Below are positions 22,973-31,207 of a stretch of DNA of 39,613 nucleotides, one piece after another (the stretch's first letter is position 1; every line of letters starts with the position of its first letter). The position numbers and the translations under genes were made by a program. The DNA comes from CAZAGA01 sp041912175 (GTDB taxonomy: Bacteria > Chloroflexota > Anaerolineae > Anaerolineales > UBA4823): contig JAYRNN010000187.1 in NCBI GenBank assembly GCA_041912175.1, forward strand, positions 1 through 39,613, written 5' to 3'. A model generated the notes under the pieces. The model saw only the letters and a list, made by a program, of their open reading frames with translations. It made no database searches and was not told the DNA's origin.

Positions 22973-23716
22973 TCATTGCGCCGAGGGCTGCTTCGCGCTG
23001 GATCGCCCCAACTGGAGGAGCCGGATGCCGACCAGGATGTTCCATGCCACCGAAGGCAGGATCACCAAATATGAAAGAACAAGCGGGAACATGCCCAGCG
23101 TGGGCAGAGGCGGCGCTAGCATCATGAATCCAACTGCCAGGCCCACGATGGCTGTGGCTTTGTTGAAAACCCCGCTCTTCAACATGACCACCGAGATGAT
23201 AATGTAAGTGATACCGCACAGGATGAAGAACAGGCCGAAAGCGGAACCATTGTAGTTGGCCCACAAAGCCTCTCCGGCAGCCAGAAATGCTGCCCTCTGA
23301 AGCTCCGTGGTGGCAGAGGCGTACTGGTCGCTCAGGTAAAGCACAGCGAAGGTCGGGTTTACGGCAATGAAAAGACCGATTCCTCCCAGCCCCGTGATTA
23401 GGGCAGCGGTCAACGCTGCTGGATTGTTGCGCCTGAGAGCCCCATATAGGGCCAGCAGCACCGGGATCGTCAGCACCTCAGACAGCAGCAAGATCAGGTC
23501 AAGGTCGACCAGGCCGAGCAGCTTGTTCTGCTGGAATTGCAGGATGTGCCCAAGAACGGTGGTCGGTTGCGGATATAGGATGAAGATTGGCGCTTGAATG
23601 AGCACCATCACGACGATTCCCAGGGCGCAAATCCCGCCGATCATGTACAGGCCGGCCCAGGAGGAATCTTCAGCGTTCACATTCGTTGCTTGAATTGCTT
23701 TTGATTGTGCGATCAT
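22973..23716 (-). CDS. DUF4386-like membrane protein
   Basis: A 247-residue membrane protein with about six hydrophobic helices. The order of features (a polar N-terminus, GLYMIGGICALGIVVMVLI, LLGLVDLDLILLLSEVLTIPVLLALYGALRR, ANYNGSAFGLFFILCGITYIIIS, then VGLAVGFMMLAPP) matches the DUF4386 family as I know it. No enzymatic residues are evident. The ATG has GAGGAGA 6 bases upstream. The region upstream holds a weak promoter-like GTGACG/TATATT pair. Genes of this family often lie beside MalT-type LuxR regulators, as here (23859-26579); regulation by that neighbour is an inference. It is followed by the SDR remnant and the flavodoxin. Confidence 0.78.
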   Translation of the reverse strand: MIAQSKAIQATNVNAEDSSWAGLYMIGGICALGIVVMVLIQAPIFILYPQPTTVLGHILQFQQNKLLGLVDLDLILLLSEVLTIPVLLALYGALRRNNPAALTAALITGLGGIGLFIAVNPTFAVLYLSDQYASATTELQRAAFLAAGEALWANYNGSAFGLFFILCGITYIIISVVMLKSGVFNKATAIVGLAVGFMMLAPPLPTLGMFPLVLSYLVILPSVAWNILVGIRLLQLGRSSAKQPSAQ

Positions 23717-23800
23717 ATTATTCTCCTCATTTGATACCCGTAAATATAAGCGGTGAAGAGGGAACCGTCACTGTACCAAGGAGGTGTCTTCGTCCGGGTG

Positions 23801-23837
23801 TTAAAACAAGAGCAGGTGTACGAAAGTACACCTGCTC
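23801..23837 (-). terminator. Intrinsic terminator of the MalT-like regulator gene
   Basis: On the minus strand GAGCAGGTGTAC, loop TTTC, and GTACACCTGCTC form a perfect 12-base-pair stem (23810-23837) followed by TTGTTTTAA. It lies 21 bases after the regulator's stop codon and isolates it from the DUF4386-like gene. Confidence 0.88.
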
Positions 23838-23858
23838 GGATGATAAAAAAGGAAAAGG

Positions 23859-26579
23859 TTAGCTGTCAGCCGGCAGCAGCCCCAGTTGACGGGCGCGGGC
23901 GATCGCCTGGGTGCGGCTGTTGACGTTCAGCTTATTGAAAATATTTCCGCAATGCTTCTTGACTGCGCTGACCGTAATGACCAGTTTCTCGGCAATTGCC
24001 TGGTTTGAATCCCCCTCGGCGATCAGGTTCAATACATCGAGTTCGCGGGCGGTCAGCGGCACAATCAGGCCATCCACCTGGACGGTAGAATGTGATCGGG
24101 CATTGGATTTCCGGCCGACCGGAAAGGATTCGAGAAGCCTCGGAATGTAGCCGCTCTCCCCGCCCATCCTGGCGCGAGATGCTGCTGCTAACAGATTTTG
24201 CATCCGATCTCCCTCATCCACGAAGACTCGCACAAAGCCCTCCGTCTGGGCGAAACCCAAAGCCCGCTCCAATACATCCAGAGCGGCTTTTTGGTTTCCC
24301 TTTGCTTCGAGGCTAAGGGTCTGCTGGACCAGGATCTCAAGCCAGGCATACCAATGTCCGCTGGCTTCTGCTTCAACCGCGAGCGGCGCCAGGATGGCAA
24401 GTGCGTCGTCGGGACGGTTTTCGGCCAGTCGCAACCGGGCGAGCATGACCAGCTCTTGTTCTTGCAAGAAAACGAATGTGCTCGTACCCGGTTGTAAGAC
24501 TTTCATCAATTGTGCAGCGCTGGCGAGCTCCTGGCCGGCAAGGGCCAGGCGGATCTCTAGAATATCCAGGGAACGGGAGAGGTCCAAAAAGACCGGGCTG
24601 GAGGATCTTAATGCCTGCGCCTCCCGTAGGGTTGCGTGGGCCGCGAAAAGGTCGCCCCGGCATAACTGGAGTCGCAGCAGACCCAGGAGAGCAGCCAGAC
24701 GATCGGTCGGCATATTCCAGCCGCGCATGTGCTCGATGGCGCCTTGTATTCGCGTTTCGGCTTCGCCAAGCGCGTCACGCTCGCGCAGCGTTTCGCTCAG
24801 AACGATATCCACTCGGGCAAGCGAACCTGAAGGATAAACTTTCTGGTCGGAGATCCTCTTTAGCACTTTGCGGCAAATGTCTTCTGATTCATGCAACCGC
24901 CCCTGCATCCTCCGGACGACAGCCGCCTCGATCATAGCGATCGTCCATCCGAGGATGTCCTCAGGCGCCGTAAACATCCGGGTTTCTTGCATAAAAGCAT
25001 CGGCGGCATCCTCATATTTGCCTTGACCCCGATGGGCCATTCCAAGGGTATAGGGGATGACACTGCGAGCGACGAATTCAAAGGGGTTGGTTTGATCCCC
25101 ACTTGGACTGGTGGACGGCAGGAGTTTCCCGGCCTGTTCGGCGAATTGCAGGGCATGGGCGTGGTCGCCGGCCATCAAAGCGAAGAAAGCGCGTATGGCT
25201 GCAGCGCCCCCTTTTAACACCGCTGTCAACGAATCGTTCGGGTCGAACTCGATTTGCGCGTCGATCTGTTTTAATAGCGCTTCGATTTGCTCGGCATCCC
25301 CAGCGAAGAGCAACGCCCAGGCCTTGGCTAAAAGGAATTGCGGCCGGCCGCTCATGTCGTCCGGTAGGGCATCGATCCAGCCGATCAGGGTGGCCAACTG
25401 TCCGCGCGTCACGAGTGGATAAGCATTCTGCTCGACCAATCGCTCTGCCAAAATGAAGTCTTTGGCTGCCAATGCATGATCGACTGCCTCGACAATCAAT
25501 TCGTTTTGTTCGTACCAGGCTGCAGCGTGTTGATGCAATTCGATGACTTCATCAGCCGGAAAGGTCTGCTGCAGCCGCGCCTGCAGCAGATCGGCAAAAA
25601 GGTGATGATATCGGAACCAGAGTCCCGTGTCGTCCAGCGGCAGGATGAACAGGTTGGCCCGTTGCAGGGTGGACAGGGCAGCCTGTCCGTCCTTGCGTCC
25701 GGTGACTGAGTCGCACAGGCTGGCTGTAAGGCGCTCCAAGATCGAGGTCTGCAACAGAAAGGATTGCATCTCCTGCGGCTGGTGCTGGAGTACCTCCTCG
25801 ATCAGGTATTCCGCCACGAAGGTATGGCTGCCCGTGAAGGTTTTGACGAAACCAGGGATGTCATCCCGCCCGCGCATCGAAAGGGCCGCAAGCTGCAAGC
25901 CGGCGATCCAGCCCTCCGTACGCGCATCGAGCGCGGCAACATCCTCGGAGGAAATGGCCAGCCCCATCGTCTGGTCCAGGAAATCCATGGCCTCCGCCTT
26001 AGTAAAGCGCAGGTCGACGGCGCGGATCTCGACCAGCCGGCCGTGCAAGCGGAAGCGGGCTAACGGCCAGGGTGGATCGACGCGGGTGGAAAAAACAAGA
26101 TGAAGAGGATCGGGGACGTGCTCGAGCAGGAAGTACATCGCCGCGTGGATGGTCTGATCCTGAAGGAGGTGGTAATCATCCAATACCAGGACAAAATCAT
26201 GCTCTTGCCCGGCCAGATCGTTGATCAGGACAGTTGGGACAGCCTCAACTGGAACTGGTTGGGGAGACCGGAAAAGCGCCAGGGCAGCTTCGCCCAAACC
26301 CGGTCGAATGGATTGACAAGCGGCGATAAAATAAGTCCAGAACCGAACGGGGTCGTTGTCCGCCGCATCCAGGGACAGCCACGCCACTCGCTTTGGGTAT
26401 CGTTCGATGAATTCACCCAGCAGGGTGGTCTTGCCAAATCCCGCTGGCCCGGAAAGCAGCGCCCAGGCGCCCGGACTGGCAACGCCGGCCAGCAACCTGT
26501 CGGTGAGTCGTGGCCTTCGAATGCCGCTCGGCTGGGGCCGTGGGATGTACAGCTTGGTGGAAAGGATGGGAAGAGGCAC
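23859..26579 (-). CDS. LuxR/MalT-type transcriptional regulator (STAND ATPase)
   Basis: A 906-residue regulator with three parts. An N-terminal STAND NTPase has Walker A GPAGFGKTT (44-52) and Walker B FVLVLDDYHLL (Asp134/135). A long helical TPR-like region covers about 350-800. A C-terminal LuxR DNA-binding helix-turn-helix has LTARELDVLNLIAEGDSNQAIAEKL and VSAVKKHCGNIFNKL (about 842-906). MalT-like proteins bind a small inducer through the TPR region, oligomerise with ATP and activate nearby promoters. No receiver domain is present. The start is GTG without a clear Shine-Dalgarno; no in-frame alternative upstream is open. Its own terminator separates it from the DUF4386/flavodoxin operon, its likely target. 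The inducer is unknown. Confidence 0.92.
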   Translation of the reverse strand: MPLPILSTKLYIPRPQPSGIRRPRLTDRLLAGVASPGAWALLSGPAGFGKTTLLGEFIERYPKRVAWLSLDAADNDPVRFWTYFIAACQSIRPGLGEAALALFRSPQPVPVEAVPTVLINDLAGQEHDFVLVLDDYHLLQDQTIHAAMYFLLEHVPDPLHLVFSTRVDPPWPLARFRLHGRLVEIRAVDLRFTKAEAMDFLDQTMGLAISSEDVAALDARTEGWIAGLQLAALSMRGRDDIPGFVKTFTGSHTFVAEYLIEEVLQHQPQEMQSFLLQTSILERLTASLCDSVTGRKDGQAALSTLQRANLFILPLDDTGLWFRYHHLFADLLQARLQQTFPADEVIELHQHAAAWYEQNELIVEAVDHALAAKDFILAERLVEQNAYPLVTRGQLATLIGWIDALPDDMSGRPQFLLAKAWALLFAGDAEQIEALLKQIDAQIEFDPNDSLTAVLKGGAAAIRAFFALMAGDHAHALQFAEQAGKLLPSTSPSGDQTNPFEFVARSVIPYTLGMAHRGQGKYEDAADAFMQETRMFTAPEDILGWTIAMIEAAVVRRMQGRLHESEDICRKVLKRISDQKVYPSGSLARVDIVLSETLRERDALGEAETRIQGAIEHMRGWNMPTDRLAALLGLLRLQLCRGDLFAAHATLREAQALRSSSPVFLDLSRSLDILEIRLALAGQELASAAQLMKVLQPGTSTFVFLQEQELVMLARLRLAENRPDDALAILAPLAVEAEASGHWYAWLEILVQQTLSLEAKGNQKAALDVLERALGFAQTEGFVRVFVDEGDRMQNLLAAASRARMGGESGYIPRLLESFPVGRKSNARSHSTVQVDGLIVPLTARELDVLNLIAEGDSNQAIAEKLVITVSAVKKHCGNIFNKLNVNSRTQAIARARQLGLLPADS

Positions 26580-26744
26580 GTTTACTCTGAGTTTTTAATA
26601 GTCAAACATGAGTGAAATGATTCGCCGGATATGCTAATTATACTTTCGACAGTCAATGCGTGGCCTGACGCGCAAACACGGATATTTCACGGAGCAAGTA
26701 TTTTTTAAGGACACCCTCATGAGTAAGTATTATACGTACAACGT

Positions 26745-28109
26745 CTACGTCGTTTCCAATTTCAGGACCCGTCCCCAACAAGGGAAAACCTGCCCGATCT
26801 GCAGCCGGCCGCCCTGCACCGGGAAGCGTTCCCCCTGGTTGAGCAGGTCCTCGGCGCAGATCGCGTTCGCAGGGACATTGACCTCAATCCGCGCGGGCAA
26901 ATCGGCTGCATTGAGCATGATGATGACGGTTTCTCGATCGGTGTACCGAGCAAAAGCGAATTGCTCGTGGCCGACAAACAGTTGGCGATATTCTCCATAG
27001 CGCAATGCAGGCGTCGCCTGGCGAAGTCGCGCCAGGCCGGAAATTGTGCGCTCCAGGTCTGGCATTGGGCTGCCCTGTCGCGCCAGGTCAAGCGCCAACG
27101 CCGGGCGTAGCGCTCGGTCACTGAATTTGCTTCTTACGCCGGTCAATCCCCACTCACTGCCGTAGTAGATTGAGGGTACACCTGGCATGGTAAAAAGAAG
27201 GCAGTAGAGCGGGTATAAGTGCTCCGGTTTGGGCAGATTGCTGGCGACGCGGTTGACGTCATGGTTATCCACGAAATTGTACAGCGGCAGCCCGCGATAG
27301 ACGCCGCCCTCGCCGAATTGACGATTGAGGGCATAGGCAATCTCGAAATAATTGGCGCTTGCCAGGCTGGAATACAAACCTTTGTAACATTCGTAGTTGG
27401 TGACAGCATCGAGCATTTGAGGGTTGGCCAGGCGGCGATAGTCGCCCTGGACGATCTCACCCATCAGCCAGAAATCCGCGCCGCGGGCCTTACAAAAAGC
27501 GGCCAGTGCATTAAGGAAGTCGGGGTCGATCACATCCGCCGCGTCGAGGCGCAGGCCATCTACGCCAAAAGCGTCCATCCAATGCGCGACCGCGCCAAAC
27601 AGGTGTTCGCGCACTGCCGGGTTGTGTAGGTTAAGCTTGACCAGGTCGTAATTTCCGGCCCAGCTTTCGTAGGTGAATGGGTCGCCGTAAGGGCTGTGAC
27701 TGCCAAAGCGCAGGTTGTGAAACCAATCGCGGTAGGGTGAATCATAGCCGCGTGCCTGCAGGTCGCGGAAAGCCCAAAAATCGCGCCCGACGTGGTTGAA
27801 TACGCCATCCAAAACCAGCCGCATGCCATTGGCGTGCAAGGCCGCGCTCAGGTTGGCGAGCGTTTCGTTTGTCCCAAGCCGCCGGTCCACATGATAATAA
27901 TCTGCCGTATCATAGCCATGAGCGGTCGACTCGAACAGTGGCCCAAGATAAAGCGCGTTGACGCCCAAGTTTTTCAAGTGGGGAATCCAATCGAGTAATT
28001 GATCCAGGCGCGCAGAAGGCGGCTGAGAGAAATCGTTGCGCGATGGCGCGCCGGTCAACCCGAGCGGATAGATATGGTAGAAAATGGAGTCGAAAGACCA
28101 ATGTGACAT
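26745..28109 (-). CDS. GH13 alpha-amylase family glycoside hydrolase
   Basis: A 454-residue GH13 enzyme without a signal peptide. All four regions are intact: DGVFNH (101-106), DGLRLDAADV with nucleophile Asp189, MGEIV with acid/base Glu218, and FVDNHDVNR with Asp284. A short C-terminal beta domain follows. PSIYYGSEWGLTG and LDGVFNHVGRDFWAF resemble the cyclomaltodextrinase/neopullulanase group, but without the extra N-terminal domain that group usually has, so the product is uncertain; cytoplasmic maltodextrin breakdown is the likely role. It begins 19 bases after the TetR gene on the same strand, with AAGG upstream of the ATG, and should be controlled by the TetR operator at 28701-28724. 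The 165 bases downstream of its stop, before the MalT-like gene, hold nothing clear. Confidence 0.92.
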   Translation of the reverse strand: MSHWSFDSIFYHIYPLGLTGAPSRNDFSQPPSARLDQLLDWIPHLKNLGVNALYLGPLFESTAHGYDTADYYHVDRRLGTNETLANLSAALHANGMRLVLDGVFNHVGRDFWAFRDLQARGYDSPYRDWFHNLRFGSHSPYGDPFTYESWAGNYDLVKLNLHNPAVREHLFGAVAHWMDAFGVDGLRLDAADVIDPDFLNALAAFCKARGADFWLMGEIVQGDYRRLANPQMLDAVTNYECYKGLYSSLASANYFEIAYALNRQFGEGGVYRGLPLYNFVDNHDVNRVASNLPKPEHLYPLYCLLFTMPGVPSIYYGSEWGLTGVRSKFSDRALRPALALDLARQGSPMPDLERTISGLARLRQATPALRYGEYRQLFVGHEQFAFARYTDRETVIIMLNAADLPARIEVNVPANAICAEDLLNQGERFPVQGGRLQIGQVFPCWGRVLKLETT

Positions 28110-28128
28110 AAAAAAACCTTATTGAGGG

Positions 28129-28695
28129 CTAAGAAAAGATTCCGTGCATGAATTGGTGGACTGCCTGGTAGACCAACGGACGCTCTAATTCGCAATATCC
28201 ATTGAGCGCCATGCTGGCGTAGGTGTTGATCATGCCCAGCAGCGTGGCAGTATAAGCTCGCTGGCGGCCGCGCAGGTTGCCATGCTGCTCAGCAGCCAGG
28301 ATGAACATCTGCTCGATCGTCTGGAACAATCGCTCATTCCAGGGCGCGACCGCCTGGAAGGATTCGCTTTGCGGCGGGGTATACCACAAAGCAAGCTGCA
28401 TCCGGTAAAATGTAGGGTGAATTTTGGCAAATTCGAAAAAGGCGGTGGTTACCTTTTCCAGCGTCAGTGGTAAGTCGCCATGATAGTCGGCGGCCTGCTG
28501 AACCGCCTGGAGCAGTGGAACGAAGTCCTGCTCCAGCAACGCCTCCAAAAGACCGCGTTTGCTGCCGAAATAGTGATACAGCGTCGGCTTGGTAACTCCG
28601 GCTGCTTCCACGATTTCCTGCACGCCGACGGCATCGTAGCCTCGCCAGGCGAGAAGCTGCAAGGCGTTGGTAAGAATGGCTAAACGGTTATCCAT
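28129..28695 (-). CDS. TetR family transcriptional repressor
   Basis: A 188-residue TetR regulator. The helix-turn-helix spans about residues 24-50 (VGVQEIVEAAGVTKPTLYHYFGSKRGLL), followed by an all-helical ligand domain with no recognisable binding residues. I start at MDNRLAILTNALQ: a longer frame begins upstream of the gene's own promoter and cannot be used. The promoter -10 box ends 8 bases before the ATG, so the message is probably leaderless. A perfect 11+2+11 palindrome overlaps the promoter, which shows autorepression almost directly. The GH13 gene follows by 19 bases and should respond to the same ligand. The ligand is unknown; a sugar is plausible from context only. Confidence 0.92.
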   Translation of the reverse strand: MDNRLAILTNALQLLAWRGYDAVGVQEIVEAAGVTKPTLYHYFGSKRGLLEALLEQDFVPLLQAVQQAADYHGDLPLTLEKVTTAFFEFAKIHPTFYRMQLALWYTPPQSESFQAVAPWNERLFQTIEQMFILAAEQHGNLRGRQRAYTATLLGMINTYASMALNGYCELERPLVYQAVHQFMHGIFS

Positions 28696-28700
28696 ACAGG

Positions 28701-28724
28701 CTAGTATACCGTTCGGTATACTAG
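28701..28724. promoter_or_regulatory. Palindromic TetR operator
   Basis: CTAGTATACCG (28701-28711), TT, CGGTATACTAG (28714-28724) is a perfect inverted repeat with 11-base arms. It covers the -10 box and most of the spacer of the TetR promoter, so repressor binding would block RNA polymerase. The repressor gene starts 6 bases away. Confidence 0.88.
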
Positions 28725-28731
28725 GTGTCAA
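28703..28731 (-). promoter_or_regulatory. Promoter of the TetR-GH13 operon
   Basis: On the minus strand a consensus TTGACA (28726-28731), 17-base spacer and TATACT (28703-28708) precede the ATG at 28695. The predicted start of transcription is within 2 bases of the A of ATG. Confidence 0.85.
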
Positions 28732-28784
28732 GGTTTTTACAGGCATGCAGGAACATTTGGCTTTGTGTTATCGTCTAGAAATCA

Positions 28785-28806
28785 CCGCCCGGCTATAATT
28801 GGGCGG
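28785..28806 (+). promoter_or_regulatory. -10 box inside an inverted repeat, upstream of lipoprotein
   Basis: A consensus TATAAT (28794-28799) is flanked by the inverted repeat CCGCCC (28785-28790) and GGGCGG (28801-28806). No good -35 box is visible at 16-18 bases. The ATG follows at 28821 with GAGAGGA in between. The repeat could be an operator or chance. Confidence 0.4.
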
Positions 28807-28820
28807 TAGAGAGGATTAGA

Positions 28821-29387
28821 ATGAATTCACATCTCCGTTTTCTTAAGGGGCTTGGCCACTTGATTATCATCACCTTCCTGCTCTCGGCATGTAGCCCTCA
28901 AATCCCTGAACCGGCTTCTAGCGAAGAAAGCAGCTCTGTTCCGTCCGACATCACGCCTCCCGCTCCAACAGATAGCAGCCAGAATGAAAACTCTCTGCCG
29001 GTTGAACCACACGCGACCCCCATAGTGAGTCCTACCAGCGGGGCAGAGAAGCCTATTGGAGCAGGGACTCCCACAGGCGCGGTCCCAGGAAAACTGATGA
29101 AGACGATCCTGGAAGACCTGGTCGGGCGTACGGGCGCTGTCCTATCGTCGATAGAGGTCAAACGCGCAGATGCCGTTGTATGGAGCGATGGCTCGTTAGG
29201 CTGCCCAGAGCCGGGAATGATGTACACGCAGGCTCTGGTAAATGGCTATTGGGTGGTGCTCAACGTTGGCGGGCGCGATTATGATTATCGCGCCAGCCAG
29301 GGCGGAAATTTTCGCCTTTGTGAAGGCAAAGGGCAGGGGCCTTACCTTGGGACGCCCGGTGAACCGGGGCCAAGCCCAGACAGTTAA
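28821..29387 (+). CDS. Putative lipoprotein with a conserved C-terminal 'DGSLGCPEPG' domain
   Basis: A 188-residue lipoprotein. The signal peptide ends in lipobox LSAC with the lipidated Cys at residue 24. Residues about 25-85 are a Ser/Pro/Glu/Thr-rich tether. The C-terminal domain (about 95-172) has EVKRADAVVWSDGSLGCPEPGMMYTQAL, then GYWVVLNVGGRDYDYRASQGG and FRLC; the two Cys may form a disulfide. I recognise this W.DGSLGCP.PG...Q block from many exported proteins of Chloroflexota and cyanobacteria, but no function is known to me. The start has GAGAGGA as Shine-Dalgarno. It diverges from the TetR operon and precedes the ABC exporter genes with 70 bases between. Confidence 0.85.
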   Translation: MNSHLRFLKGLGHLIIITFLLSACSPQIPEPASSEESSSVPSDITPPAPTDSSQNENSLPVEPHATPIVSPTSGAEKPIGAGTPTGAVPGKLMKTILEDLVGRTGAVLSSIEVKRADAVVWSDGSLGCPEPGMMYTQALVNGYWVVLNVGGRDYDYRASQGGNFRLCEGKGQGPYLGTPGEPGPSPDS

Positions 29388-29395
29388 ACGAGTGA

Positions 29396-29440
29396 TTTCA
29401 GGGTAGAGAAGGCGACGCAGCTGCCTTCTCTACCCTGAAA
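29396..29440 (+). other. 18-bp perfect hairpin between lipoprotein and ABC genes
   Basis: TTTCAGGGTAGAGAAGGC (29396-29413) pairs fully with GCCTTCTCTACCCTGAAA (29423-29440) around a 9-base loop. The T and A tracts lie inside the stem in the order opposite to a bidirectional terminator, and no T-run follows. It may be a processing or 3'-end stabilising element. Confidence 0.6.
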
Positions 29441-29457
29441 AATAATGAGCCGATCGT

Positions 29458-31203
29458 ATGCAGCATGTATTTAAATTATTGCGCTTTGCAAAGCCCTATT
29501 GGAAGAAAAGCGTTCTTGCGCTGGTACTGTTAATTATCGTTGTCGTGCTTGACCTGGCAATCCCGCGCCTGATCCAGCAAATTATTGACCAGGGCATCCT
29601 GGCCGGGAATATGAAAGTAGTATGGCGGACATTCTTGCTCATGCTGGCGATCTCCGCCGTCAATATGCTCTTTTCCATCGGTAATAACAATTACTCGGTA
29701 CAGGTGGGCGAGGGGGTCGCGCGTGACCTGCGCGAAGATTTGTTCTTGCAGATCCAATCATTCTCCTATGGCAATTTCGACCGCTTAAAAACCGGGCAGT
29801 TGATGGTGCGCCTGTCGAGCGATTCGAGCGTCATCCAACGCCTGGTGCAGATCACTTTACGCATCGGGACGCGCGCCCCTTTGATCATGATCGGCAGCGT
29901 CATTTTGATGTTTAACACTGACCCCCGCCTGGCCCTGACCATGGTCCCACTGCTGCTGGTCACGACGATAATCATCGCCTTTTTCATCCTGAAGATGGGA
30001 CCGTTATTCTTGACCATGCAGCAGAGATTGGACCGGCTTAATACCGTTTTACAAGAGAATATCGCCGGAGTGCGGGTCGTTAAGGCTTTCGTGCGTGCGG
30101 ATTATGAGGCCGAGCGTTTTGAGGCCGTCAACGAGGATTACACCGAGCGCAATATTCGCGTCATGGAATTTATGTCGGTCATGAGCCCGGCCTTGAGCGC
30201 CTGTGTCAACGTCGGCATTGTGGTAGTGATCTGGGCAGGCGGCCTGCAAACCATGCGCGGCGATCTGACCACCGGGCAGATTGTCGCTTTTGTCAACTAT
30301 CTGCAGACGGCTCTCGGGCCGCTGCTGATCATGGTAAACCTGGCTAACGTCTGGGCGGCCGGGATTGCTTCTGCCCGGCGCGTCAACGAAGTGCTTGAGA
30401 CGGTCCCCGAGGTTCTGGACGCGCCGGGAGCAATGCCATTGCCGGCAGCGATGCAGCCGCGCATCGTGTTCGATAATGTGGGTTTCCATTATAACGGCTC
30501 CGTCGAGGCGACTGTCTTGGAAGGCGTCAATCTGACCGTCGAGCCGGGACAAACCGTCGCCATCTTGGGGGCGACCGGAGCGGGCAAGACCTCCCTGGTC
30601 AACCTGATTCCACGCTTTTATGATGTGACCGAAGGGCGCGTTCTGATCGATGGGCTGGACATCCGCGAGATCCAGCAAGATTCGCTGCTTAAGCGCATCG
30701 GGGTCGTTCCGCAAGAAACCGTGCTATTCTCAGGAACCGTGCGCGACAACATTCGTTACGGGCAACCACGGGCCTCCGATGAGAGTGTGACGACTGCCGC
30801 CAGGATCGCTCAAGCCCATGAGTTTATTTTAGGGTTACCCGATGGCTATGATACGCGCGTTGAGGAGCGGGGGGTCAATCTCTCGGGTGGGCAGAAACAA
30901 CGAATCGCGATTGCGCGTGCGCTATTGACTCGCCCGGATATCTTGATTTTCGATGACAGCACCAGTTCGGTTGATGTTGAAACCGAAACCAGGCTTCAGG
31001 CGGCCATGGAGCCGTTGATGGAAAATCGCACTTGCTTTTTGGTGGCGCAGCGCATCAGCACCGTCTTAAAAGCGGACAAGATCATCGTATTGGACCAGGG
31101 CTGTATCGCGGCCGAGGGAACGCATCGAGAGTTGTTAAAATCCAGCCCGATCTACCAGGAAATATACGCCACCCAGCTTGGGGATGGGGGCAACGGAGCT
31201 TAA
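29458..31203 (+). CDS. Heterodimeric ABC exporter, subunit with degenerate NBD
   Basis: A 581-residue type IV ABC half-transporter. Six helices in about 1-310 precede a nucleotide-binding domain with Walker A GATGAGKTS (about 370), signature LSGGQKQR, and Walker B ILIFDDSTSSVD, where Asp500 replaces the catalytic glutamate. That Asp, with 'TSSVD', is the mark of the TM287/YheI/BmrC-type subunit in heterodimeric exporters, in which only one ATP site hydrolyses. Such pairs export lipids, peptides or drugs; the substrate cannot be told. No clear Shine-Dalgarno is seen before the ATG. The partner gene follows after 4 bases. Confidence 0.93.
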   Translation: MQHVFKLLRFAKPYWKKSVLALVLLIIVVVLDLAIPRLIQQIIDQGILAGNMKVVWRTFLLMLAISAVNMLFSIGNNNYSVQVGEGVARDLREDLFLQIQSFSYGNFDRLKTGQLMVRLSSDSSVIQRLVQITLRIGTRAPLIMIGSVILMFNTDPRLALTMVPLLLVTTIIIAFFILKMGPLFLTMQQRLDRLNTVLQENIAGVRVVKAFVRADYEAERFEAVNEDYTERNIRVMEFMSVMSPALSACVNVGIVVVIWAGGLQTMRGDLTTGQIVAFVNYLQTALGPLLIMVNLANVWAAGIASARRVNEVLETVPEVLDAPGAMPLPAAMQPRIVFDNVGFHYNGSVEATVLEGVNLTVEPGQTVAILGATGAGKTSLVNLIPRFYDVTEGRVLIDGLDIREIQQDSLLKRIGVVPQETVLFSGTVRDNIRYGQPRASDESVTTAARIAQAHEFILGLPDGYDTRVEERGVNLSGGQKQRIAIARALLTRPDILIFDDSTSSVDVETETRLQAAMEPLMENRTCFLVAQRISTVLKADKIIVLDQGCIAAEGTHRELLKSSPIYQEIYATQLGDGGNGA

Positions 31204-31207
31204 CCGT

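Noticed and set aside
26580..26660. TATAAT-like box (26637-26643 area, minus strand) with TTGACT nearby
   Set aside because: TTGACT lies only 8 bases from TATAAT, and the correctly spaced alternatives match poorly, so I do not call a promoter for the MalT-like gene.
26656..27000. Plus-strand open frame of 114 residues at the 3' end of the GH13 gene
   Set aside because: Mostly antisense to the GH13 coding region with Arg/Ser-rich random composition.
30049..30714. Minus-strand open frame of 221 residues opposite the first ABC gene
   Set aside because: Low-complexity His/Asp/Gln-rich shadow of a conserved NBD.
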